In this document: positions 15,004 through 21,186 of the stretch, one piece after another
How positions within the stretch are numbered: the first letter of the stretch is position 1
Layout: every line of letters starts with the position of its first letter
Origin: Flavonifractor avicola
Lineage (GTDB): Bacteria > Bacillota > Clostridia > Oscillospirales > Oscillospiraceae
DNA length: 32,995 nucleotides
Direction of reading: 5' to 3'
NCBI GenBank assembly: GCA_019116915.1
Contig: DXAS01000134.1
Location: 1-32,995, forward strand
Program-made: the position numbers and the translations under genes
Notes under the pieces: generated by a model
Told to the model about the DNA's origin: nothing
Database searches by the model: none
Seen by the model: only the letters and a program-made list of their open reading frames with translations

Positions 15004-16194
15004 TTATTCCTGCTCTCTGGCCTGCTTTTTCTTCAGGTTGGTCAGGAAGTTGTCCATACGCGTCAGGGCCTCGGCAATATCCTTCATGGAGGTGGCGTAG
15101 CAGCAGCGGACGAAGCCCTCGCCGCCGGGGCCGAAGGCGGAACCGGCGATAACGGCCACCTTCTCCTCCATCAGGAAGCGCTCACAGAACTCATCAGAGG
15201 TCAGACCGGTGCCCCGGATGTCGGGGAACACATAGAAGGCCCCTCTGGGCTCAAAGCAGGGCAGGCCAATGCGGCGCAGGCCCTCCACCAGATAGCGGCG
15301 GCGGCCGTCGTACTCGTCCCGCATATGCTCGATGTCGCCGTCGCCGTTGCGCATGGCCTCAATGGCGGCGTACTGGCTGACAGTGGGGGCGGACATGATG
15401 CCGAACTGGTGGAGTTTCAGCATCTGCTTGATGACCGGGGCGGGCCCGCAGACGTAGCCCATCCGCCAGCCGGTCATGGCATGGCTCTTGGAGAAGCCGT
15501 TGACCACGATGGTGCGGTCGTACATATCAGGCAGGTTGGCCATGGAGACGTGGTGCTGGCCGTAGGTCAGCTCGGCGTAGATCTCGTCGGAGAGCACCAT
15601 GATGTTGGTGCCCCGCAGCACCTCGGCAATGGCCTCCAGATCCTCCCGGCCCATGATGCCGCCGGTGGGGTTGGAGGGGAAGGGCAGCACCAGCACTTTG
15701 GTACGGGGGGTAATGGCGGCCTTCAGCTGCTCGGGAGTGAGGCGGAACTCGTTCTCTGCCTTCAGCTCCACATACACCGGGGTACCACCGGCCATGGAAG
15801 CCAGAGGCCCGTAGCACACGAAAGAGGGCACAGGCACGATGACTTCGTCGCCGGGGTTAAGCAGGCAGCGCAGAGTCAGGTCAATGGCCTCGCTGCCGCC
15901 TACGGTGACCACGATTTGGTCGGCAAAATTGTAGTGCAGGTCGAACCGGCGGGCCAGATAGGCAGCAATCTCCCGCCGCAGCTCCGCCATACCGGCGTTG
16001 CCGGTATACTTGGTAAATCCCTTCTCCAGGGAGTAGATGCCGGCGTCCCGGATGTGCCAGGGGGTAACGAAATCGGGCTCACCGATACCCAGGGAGATGG
16101 CGTCCTTCATCTCCTCCAGAATGTCAAAAAAGCGCCGGATGCCGGAGGGCTTCACATCCTGGATGCGCTTACACAGTATCTCGTCGTAGTTCAT
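15004..16194 (-). CDS. Class I/II pyridoxal-phosphate aminotransferase (AlaT-like)
   Basis: The 396-aa product is a fold-type I aminotransferase. Visible are SLGIGEPDFVTPWHIRDA near 34-51, YTGNAGMAELRR near 63-74, and VLPFPSNPTGG followed by VLSDEIYAEL, which bind substrate and PLP. The Schiff-base Lys is in NGFSKSHAMTGWRMGY. The preferred start is ATG 16194, which overlaps the regulator's stop (ATGA) with AAGGAG 11 nt upstream; the longer start at 16206 is a GTG inside the ribosome site. An aminotransferase directly behind an Lrp/AsnC gene mirrors the Bacillus alaR-alaT pair, so alanine transaminase is a good guess. Aspartate or aromatic specificity is not excluded. Confidence 0.9.
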   Translation of the reverse strand: MNYDEILCKRIQDVKPSGIRRFFDILEEMKDAISLGIGEPDFVTPWHIRDAGIYSLEKGFTKYTGNAGMAELRREIAAYLARRFDLHYNFADQIVVTVGGSEAIDLTLRCLLNPGDEVIVPVPSFVCYGPLASMAGGTPVYVELKAENEFRLTPEQLKAAITPRTKVLVLPFPSNPTGGIMGREDLEAIAEVLRGTNIMVLSDEIYAELTYGQHHVSMANLPDMYDRTIVVNGFSKSHAMTGWRMGYVCGPAPVIKQMLKLHQFGIMSAPTVSQYAAIEAMRNGDGDIEHMRDEYDGRRRYLVEGLRRIGLPCFEPRGAFYVFPDIRGTGLTSDEFCERFLMEEKVAVIAGSAFGPGGEGFVRCCYATSMKDIAEALTRMDNFLTNLKKKQAREQE

Positions 16195-16667
16195 GAGAAA
16201 ATCCACTCCTTCGGCTGCTTCTCCTGCTTTTCAAAGATCAGGTGCTTTTCCTTATATTTATGCAGGATAAAGTGAGTGGCGGTGCCGGTCACGTCCTCCA
16301 GGGTGGACAGGCGCTCCCCCACGAACTGGGCCACTTCCTTCAGGGTGCGGCCGGAAATGATAACGGTCAGGTCAAAGGCGCCGCTCATCAGGTAGACGCT
16401 CTCCACCTCGTCGTACTGGTAGATCCGCTCGGCCACCCGGTCGAAGCCCTCGCCCCGCTGGGGGGTCACCTTGACCTCGATCAGGGCGGTAACCGCCTCC
16501 CGGTCGGTGCGGTCCCAGTCCACAATGGCTTTATAGCCCAAAATAATTTTTTCATCCTCGTACCGCTTGATCTCCGCCTTCACGTCCTCCACGGACATAT
16601 TGGCCATAGATGCCAGCTGCTCGGGGGTCAGAGTGCAGTCTTGTTCCAAAAGCTGGAGCAATTTCAT
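16191..16667 (-). CDS. Lrp/AsnC-family transcriptional regulator (AlaR-like)
   Basis: The 158-aa product has an N-terminal winged helix-turn-helix (about residues 1-50, LTPEQLASMANMSVEDVKAEIKRY). An AsnC/RAM effector domain follows, with VTALIEVKVTPQRGEGFDRVAERI and SVYLMSGAFDLTVIISG, the part that binds amino acids and forms octamers. It overlaps the aminotransferase by 4 nt and probably controls it in response to an amino acid such as alanine. The ATG at 16667 has AAGGAGG ten bases upstream. A promoter is at 16733-16761. Confidence 0.92.
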   Translation of the reverse strand: MKLLQLLEQDCTLTPEQLASMANMSVEDVKAEIKRYEDEKIILGYKAIVDWDRTDREAVTALIEVKVTPQRGEGFDRVAERIYQYDEVESVYLMSGAFDLTVIISGRTLKEVAQFVGERLSTLEDVTGTATHFILHKYKEKHLIFEKQEKQPKEWIFS

Positions 16668-16732
16668 GGCTGTGCTCCCTCCTTCTTAAAATCAGCAATT
16701 CATACAGGTCTGTAAAAGGCCTATTATATGAT

Positions 16733-16761
16733 ATTATATACGGACGGTTCTGGAAATACAA
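16733..16761 (-). promoter_or_regulatory. Promoter of the lrp-aminotransferase-thrH-DUF1015-ispE run
   Basis: Minus strand: TTGTAT (16756-16761), 17-bp spacer, TATAAT (16733-16738). A second TATAAT (16723-16728) follows in the same AT-rich patch. Confidence 0.6.
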
Positions 16762-16769
16762 GAGCACAG

Positions 16770-16816
16770 ATGGAAACTTCGCGGGCCGTCTGTCTTACAT
16801 TTCCATGCAAACAGAC
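16770..16816. other. Interleaved inverted repeats upstream of the lrp promoter
   Basis: ATGGAAA (16770-16776) pairs with TTTCCAT (16800-16806), and GTCTGT (16788-16793) pairs with ACAGAC (16811-16816). The order A1-B1-A2-B2 is a pseudoknot topology, or two overlapping protein-binding dyads. No ORF covers it. It lies between a strong hairpin and the lrp promoter. Confidence 0.35.
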
Positions 16817-16846
16817 AGGCCCCGGGGCTTTTTAGCCCCGGGGCCT
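16817..16846 (-). terminator. Terminator-like hairpin after the LOR/SDH gene
   Basis: A 12-bp GC-rich stem (16817-16828 with 16835-16846, 6-nt A/T loop) begins 12 nt past the stop codon. The downstream tract is only moderately T-rich, so termination may be partial. Confidence 0.65.
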
Positions 16847-16858
16847 TGTGCGCTTGGT

Positions 16859-17941
16859 TTACAGCACGCCCTTGCGGACGTTGACCACAAAGTCCTGCAC
16901 GTTGGTGACGATGGTGCGTACCGACAGACTGCCCCGGTCCCGCAGCTTGTTCACCGCGAACTCGGAGATGTCCACCGAGTAGAAATACACCGGGCGCACC
17001 ACCCCGTCCACCACCCGGTAGGAGGGAGTCATGTTGCCGGTGGCCACCGTATGGAGGGTGGAGGCCATGCAGATGACAGTAGTGGCATTTTTCACCAGAG
17101 CCCGCATGGCGTCCTGGCCTTCATACACGTTGCCGTACACCTCGGGCAGGGGGCCGTCATCCCGGACGGAGCCCACCAGTACAAAGGGCACGTTGTGGTT
17201 GACGCACTCGTAGATGATGCCGTCTTTCACCTTGCCGGAATGGACGAAGGCGGCGGTGGACCCCGCCAGCCGGACAGCGTTGATGGTGTCAATGTGGTTG
17301 TAGTGGCCGTTGGGCATACTCTTCTGGGTGTAAATGTCCTGGCCCAGGGCAGTGCGGAGATAGCCCGCCTCCAGATCGTGGGTAGCCAGGGCGTTGCCCG
17401 CCAGCAGGCCGTGGACATAGCCACCCCGCACCAGAGCGGCAAAGGCGTCCCGGGCATCGTGGTCAAAGGCGCAGGCGGGGCCCATGACCCACAAAATGCG
17501 CCCGTGGTCCTTCTCATGGCGGAGCAGTTCATAGATGGAGTCGTAATCCATGGAGTAGGCGGTCTCCCTGGAGCGGCCCTGACGGAAGGAGAAGGTCTCC
17601 TGCTCCCCTTTTTCCGTCTCAAAACCATCGGCGTAGATATAGATGCCCTCCGAGGCATCCTCCGTCCGGCCTACTACCACCGGCTCGCCCTCTTTCAGGT
17701 TGCGGAACTCTACCACGGCAATCTTGCCATCCCGCAGGACGGCCACGCAGTCCATGCGGCTCTCCTCGGCCAGCAGCCAGTCTCCGTTGACTTTGAAGTA
17801 TTCCGGGAAAATACTGGTGGCGTGGTAGCCTTCGGGCGCCACACCGTCCCGGGGGGCGGGGTGGAAGGTTACGCTGGGGGCGTTCTGGAACATGGGCTGG
17901 GTAAAATCAGGGGCATGATACTCAGGCAGTACAAAGCTCAT
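16859..17941 (-). CDS. LOR/SDH-family protein (archaeal-type ornithine cyclodeaminase-like)
   Basis: The 360-aa product belongs to the TIGR00300 'LOR/SDH conserved region' family. Members include archaeal-type ornithine cyclodeaminases and the C-terminal domain of cyanobacterial arginine-degrading AgrE/ArgZ. Recognisable blocks are GRILWVMGPACAFDHDARDAF, AGNALATHDLEAGYL, NGHYNHIDTINAVR and LVGSVRDDGPLPEVYGN. Family members bind NAD and convert ornithine to proline; that this one does so is inference. An upstream in-frame ATG at 18007 coincides with the promoter's -35, so the ATG at 17941 with AAAGGAG upstream is the start. It is monocistronic. Confidence 0.8.
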   Translation of the reverse strand: MSFVLPEYHAPDFTQPMFQNAPSVTFHPAPRDGVAPEGYHATSIFPEYFKVNGDWLLAEESRMDCVAVLRDGKIAVVEFRNLKEGEPVVVGRTEDASEGIYIYADGFETEKGEQETFSFRQGRSRETAYSMDYDSIYELLRHEKDHGRILWVMGPACAFDHDARDAFAALVRGGYVHGLLAGNALATHDLEAGYLRTALGQDIYTQKSMPNGHYNHIDTINAVRLAGSTAAFVHSGKVKDGIIYECVNHNVPFVLVGSVRDDGPLPEVYGNVYEGQDAMRALVKNATTVICMASTLHTVATGNMTPSYRVVDGVVRPVYFYSVDISEFAVNKLRDRGSLSVRTIVTNVQDFVVNVRKGVL

Positions 17942-17978
17942 GGGAATCAGAACTCCTTTCCGTCGTTTTGTCACCTCC

Positions 17979-18007
17979 ATTGTATCATGACGGCCCCAAA
18001 TCCGCAA
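17979..18007 (-). promoter_or_regulatory. Promoter of the LOR/SDH gene
   Basis: Minus strand: TTGCGG (18002-18007), 17-bp spacer, TACAAT (17979-17984) with upstream TGA (extended -10). It starts 8 bp past the sigG stop codon. Confidence 0.65.
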
Positions 18008-18015
18008 TCTGTTCT

Positions 18016-18508
18016 TCAGAGATCCTTTTTCATCCGGTTTATTGCACTTTTTTCCAATCTGGACACCTGTGCCTGGGAGATACCCACCTCGGCGGACACC
18101 TCCATCTGGGTCTTGCCCTCAAAAAAGCGCATCCGCAGAATCCGCTTCTCCCGGTCGGTGAGCCGCTCCATGGCCTCCTTCAGGGCGATGTGCTCCAGCC
18201 AGCTCTCATCGGTGTTTTTGGAGTCCTTCACCTGATCCATAACGCAGATGGTATCTCCTCCGTGCTCATATACCGGCTCGTAGAGGGACACCGGGTCCAC
18301 GATGGCGTCCAGGGCAAAGACCACGTCCTCCCGCTTCAGCTCCAGCATCTTGGCGATCTCCTCCATGCTGGGCTCCCGCTGGTGCTCGTTCATGAACTTC
18401 TCTTTGGCCTGGAGTACCCGGTAGGCGGTGTCCCGCATGGACCGGGACACCCGGAGAGAGGAGTTGTCCCGGAGGTAGCGGCGGATTTCCCCAACAATCA
18501 TCGGCACG
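18016..18508 (-). CDS. sigG: sigG 3' part (sigma regions 3-4), separated from its 5' part
   Basis: This is the C-terminal 160 codons of the forespore sigma factor SigG. The frame runs in from the junction (V-P-M-I-V-G-E-I-R-R-Y-L-R-D-N) and ends with the region 4 helix-turn-helix EGKTQMEVSAEVGISQAQVSRLEKSAI. The family motif DPVSLYEPVYEHGGD is intact. There is no own ribosome site; the apparent start is a GTG inside the 12-bp repeat. No stop or frameshift is seen. The missing first 97 residues are 6.4 kb away at 24911-25200 on the same strand. Removal of 18497-24910 joins 290 nt and 481 nt into one 771-nt ORF of 256 aa, very near the 260 aa of Bacillus SigG. Confidence 0.93.
18497..18508. repeat. 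Left att repeat of the sigG element (12 bp)
   Basis: ATCATCGGCACG is identical to 24911-24922. It encodes the V-P-M-I part of SigG on the minus strand. Similarity ends on both sides, as expected for a site-specific recombination core. Confidence 0.9.
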
Positions 18509-18531
18509 ATACTACCGTTAGGGAAAATCGT

Positions 18532-19926
18532 CTATGACTCCGCTCCGTGCTGCAAAAAGGTGTAGTAGATCTCCACTTTTGGCCCCTCCACCACGATGCG
18601 CTCCACGCAGTCCCGGATCACCGCCTGCCGCTCCTCCGGGGTGAGATTTGGCCAGCTGTCCTTGATGCCCGCCGCCTGCTCCCGCAGGTCCTCCAGCCGG
18701 GCGGCCCGGCGGCAGGTGGCCTGCTCGGTCTCATAGTCCTGCCGCAGAATCTCCAGTTGCCGGCGCACCTCCCGCACCTCGTCCAGTAGCACCGGGTCCT
18801 CCCCCTCAGCAAAGAGCTGATAGAGCCGCCTCAGCTTGCTCTCCAGCTTGTCCATCTCCCCCTCCAGTTGGGTCAGGGGGTCGGGGACGGAGTCAACCTC
18901 CTCCCCCAGCCGGGCGGACACCTGGAACAGATCGTGAAGCACCTGCTCCTCCAGTTCCTCCGCCCACACCGCCTCAGCCTGGCAGTTGTCGCCCTTTTTC
19001 ATGTGGGGCTTGGAGGGGTCCCGGCCATAGCAGCGCAGCTTATAGCCGTTCTTACCCCAGCGGATGTACCGCATCCGGGCCCCGCAGGCGCCGCAGTACA
19101 CCAGTCCGGTGAGCAGGTGACCCCCTCCGGCGGCCCGGTGCTTGGTAGCCCGCTCCTTCATCCGGTCCTGAACCAGATAAAATAGTTCCTCGGGCACGAT
19201 AGGTTGGTGAAGGCCCTGGTACTCCTCCCCCTTGTAGGAGATGAGGCCGATGTTGCTCTTGCGGGTGAGGATCTGGGTCACCAGCTTGTCGTATTTCAGC
19301 CCCATTCTGTGGGCGATCCGCTGGGCGGACCACCCCTTCAGATAGAGCTCGTACATCTGCCGCACCCGGGGGGCGTCAGCGTTGGGTACCAGGATGCCGG
19401 TGCTCCGGTCGTAGTCGTAGCCAAAAGGCACCCCGCCGCCCCCCATCCAGTAACCCTGCCGCACCCGCTCCACCATGCCCATTCGGGTACGCAGGTAGAT
19501 GTTTTCCCGCTCCAACTGGGCAAAAGCGGACAGAATCCCGATCATGGCCCGCCCGTATGGGGTGGAGGTGTCAATGCTCTCATTGAGGGAGATAAAATCT
19601 ACCCCGTGGGGCAGAAACACGTCCTCAATAAGGTATAGGGTATCCTTCTGGCTTCTGGACAGACGGTCCAGCTTGAACACCACCACCGTGGCCACCTGCC
19701 CGCCCCGAGCGTCGGCGATGAGCCTGGTCATCTCCGGCCGGTCCAGATTGCTGCCGCTGTAGCCGCCGTCGGTGTAACAGCGATAGTTGTCCCACCCCAT
19801 GGCCTTGCAGTAGGCCTCCAGCCGCTCGGTCTGGGCCTGGATGGAGTAGCCCTCCTCCGCCTGGGCCTCGGTGGACACCCGGATATAGAGGGCCCGCAGG
19901 GGCTGGTTTTCCACAAGTTCCGTCAT
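18532..19926 (-). CDS. Large serine recombinase of the sigG element (SpoIVCA-like)
   Basis: The 464-aa product has an N-terminal resolvase domain with catalytic Ser18 in ALYIRVSTEAQAEEGYSIQAQ and the conserved VFKLDRLSRS and FAQLERENI. A recombinase domain follows, then a zinc ribbon (YCGACGARMRY plus later LRCYG and DNC), a coiled-coil (about 360-440) and a C-terminal tail. Size and domain order match SpoIVCA-type enzymes that excise skin elements (about 500 aa). Start: ATG 19926 with AGGAG six bases upstream; a longer frame to 20106 lacks any signal. It ends 24 nt before the 12-bp repeat, next to the sigG 3' part. It is most likely the enzyme that recombines the repeats. A 41-aa ORF lies 76 nt upstream. 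Confidence 0.95.
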   Translation of the reverse strand: MTELVENQPLRALYIRVSTEAQAEEGYSIQAQTERLEAYCKAMGWDNYRCYTDGGYSGSNLDRPEMTRLIADARGGQVATVVVFKLDRLSRSQKDTLYLIEDVFLPHGVDFISLNESIDTSTPYGRAMIGILSAFAQLERENIYLRTRMGMVERVRQGYWMGGGGVPFGYDYDRSTGILVPNADAPRVRQMYELYLKGWSAQRIAHRMGLKYDKLVTQILTRKSNIGLISYKGEEYQGLHQPIVPEELFYLVQDRMKERATKHRAAGGGHLLTGLVYCGACGARMRYIRWGKNGYKLRCYGRDPSKPHMKKGDNCQAEAVWAEELEEQVLHDLFQVSARLGEEVDSVPDPLTQLEGEMDKLESKLRRLYQLFAEGEDPVLLDEVREVRRQLEILRQDYETEQATCRRAARLEDLREQAAGIKDSWPNLTPEERQAVIRDCVERIVVEGPKVEIYYTFLQHGAES

Positions 19927-20002
19927 GTTTCTCTCCTGATGCTGTGTCATGGGGTCCATTGTACCGGATGATCCCCGCCGGGTGCAATTCCTTTTTTTAC
20001 CC

Positions 20003-20128
20003 TCACCGCCGCCGTCCTCTGGCTCTGGCCTGCCGCAGCAGACGGACCAGCACCGGATTTTCCACCTGCTGGGGCGGCAAATCCTTGCCGGACACCGGCT
20101 TGCCATTCACATAGCGTCGCACTTCCAT
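20003..20128 (-). CDS. 41-aa basic protein, candidate recombination directionality factor
   Basis: A short ORF begins MEVRRYVNGKPVSG and ends with a run of arginines (QARARGRRR). Its start is strong: GGAGG seven bases before the ATG. It lies between the MoeB-like terminator and the recombinase and opens the transcription unit that includes the recombinase. I recognise no family. Small basic proteins encoded beside serine recombinases can act as directionality factors (for example SprB of phage SPbeta), so this is the best candidate in the element. Function is inference; chance coding is possible but unlikely given the ribosome site. Confidence 0.6.
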   Translation of the reverse strand: MEVRRYVNGKPVSGKDLPPQQVENPVLVRLLRQARARGRRR

Positions 20129-20156
20129 GGTATCGCCTCCGCTTTCAGTGTGCCCG

Positions 20157-20180
20157 CTTTTGTCCGAAGGCAGACAAAAG
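20157..20180. promoter_or_regulatory. 8-bp dyad upstream of the 41-aa ORF/recombinase unit
   Basis: CTTTTGTC (20157-20164) and GACAAAAG (20173-20180) are perfect inverted arms with an 8-bp centre. The dyad lies between the MoeB-like terminator and the recombinase-unit leader and could be an operator or an alternative RNA stem. I found no convincing -35/-10 here. Confidence 0.4.
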
Positions 20181-20207
20181 GACCTGCCGTTTTCACAGCA
20201 GGTCCTT
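20176..20207 (-). terminator. Terminator of the aldehyde-oxidoreductase operon
   Basis: A 10-bp stem (20178-20187 with 20198-20207, 10-nt loop) is followed by TTTTG on the minus strand, just past the MoeB-like stop. It separates metabolic cargo from the recombinase unit. Confidence 0.75.
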
Positions 20208-20210
20208 CCA

Positions 20211-20927
20211 TCAACATATTCCGCAGACGGGGCAGCCCGTGCTCCGCTCCACCGGCACACGATCCAGCTCCAGCCGCCTGCCGTCGTAGAGCAACATTTC
20301 TCCCAGGATGGGATTGTGCCCCAGCAGCATCTGGAGGGCAACGGTAGCCATCAGGGAGGCCACCGCTCCGGTAACTGCCCCCAGGGCCTGACCACCCTCC
20401 TCCGGCGTAGTCCCGGCATAGCAGCAGGCCAGGCAGGGTGTTTTTCCAAACTCCACCGCCATCACCGAGCCGTACCAGCCCTCCACCCCACCATTGACCA
20501 GAGGAATATTATTCTGAGCGCAGGCGGCATTGAGGGCAAGCCGGCCAGGCAGATTGTCCACCGCCGCCACCGCCAGCGTGCAGTCCGTCAGCAGCTCCAT
20601 TCCAGTGTTCTCGTCCAGCCAGGCCTCCACCCCCTCCACCCGCAGGTCCGGGTTGAAGGCGGATAGCCGCCGGGCGGCAGCCTCCGCCTTGGGGCGGCCC
20701 AAATCGGCCTGGTCAAAGAGGAACTGCCGGTTCAGGTTGCTGAGGGAGACGGTGTCCCCGTCCACTATTACCAAACGCCCCACTCCGGCCCCGGCCAGGG
20801 CGTAAAGCAGCGGGCCCCCAAGGCCTCCGGCTCCCACTACCAGCACCGAGGAGGCGGCCAGCTTGCGCTGGCCCTCTTCCCCGATCTCCGGGATGGCCAG
20901 CTGCCGTCGGTATCGCTCCAGTTCCAC
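20211..20927 (-). CDS. MoeB/ThiF/HesA-family adenylyltransferase
   Basis: The 238-aa E1-like enzyme adenylates the C-terminal glycine of a MoaD/ThiS-like partner using ATP. It has the nucleotide-binding loop VGAGGLGG (residues 31-38), DGDTVSLSNLNRQFLF (56-71) and AAVDNLPGR (121-129). Two CxxC pairs (C165/C168 and C232/C235) form the structural zinc site of MoeB proteins. The start is GTG at 20927 with AGGAGG five bases upstream. It lies directly after the MoaD-like gene and so likely serves pterin-cofactor synthesis for the adjacent oxidoreductase. A catalytic-cysteine sulfur-relay role is not obvious. Confidence 0.9.
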   Translation of the reverse strand: MELERYRRQLAIPEIGEEGQRKLAASSVLVVGAGGLGGPLLYALAGAGVGRLVIVDGDTVSLSNLNRQFLFDQADLGRPKAEAAARRLSAFNPDLRVEGVEAWLDENTGMELLTDCTLAVAAVDNLPGRLALNAACAQNNIPLVNGGVEGWYGSVMAVEFGKTPCLACCYAGTTPEEGGQALGAVTGAVASLMATVALQMLLGHNPILGEMLLYDGRRLELDRVPVERSTGCPVCGIC

Positions 20928-20936
20928 AGTACCCTC

Positions 20937-21185
20937 CTAACCGCCGCCGCACACGGGGATAAACTCCACCACGCTGTCCGGTCCCGTGGGGGTACGGAAG
21001 CCTTTCTCCGCCCCAGCGGAGCGTTTGTCCACAATGATGTGGCTCCGCTTGGCCAGCCGGTATGCCTCAACCCCGCGGTACTTCTTGATCTGATCCAGCA
21101 GCCGGGACACGTTGGTCCCGTCTATTGGTTCCTCCCGGCAGCCGGTAAGGTCGGCCAACCGGCCGTGGTAGCGCACCAACGCCAT
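20937..21185 (-). CDS. MoaD/ThiS-family sulfur-carrier protein
   Basis: The 82-aa beta-grasp protein ends in CGGG, giving the exposed Gly-Gly tail that MoeB-type enzymes adenylate before sulfur loading. The partner gene follows immediately, as for moaD-moeB pairs. Such carriers supply the dithiolene sulfurs of the molybdo/tungstopterin cofactor. The ATG lies 1 nt after the aldehyde oxidoreductase stop, with GGAGGGGGG inside that gene's last codons, so it is translationally coupled. MoaD genes fused to or paired with aldehyde oxidoreductases are common in anaerobes. Confidence 0.88.
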   Translation of the reverse strand: MALVRYHGRLADLTGCREEPIDGTNVSRLLDQIKKYRGVEAYRLAKRSHIIVDKRSAGAEKGFRTPTGPDSVVEFIPVCGGG

Positions 21186-21186
21186 C

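Noticed and set aside
18016..18507. sigG 3' part as an independent small sigma factor
   Set aside because: Its apparent GTG start lies inside the recombination repeat without a ribosome site, and region 2, needed for core and -10 binding, is missing.
20003..20341. 112-aa minus-strand ORF
   Set aside because: Its 5' two-thirds overlap the MoeB-like gene in another frame and a terminator. Only the last 41 codons have a ribosome site, and these are reported.
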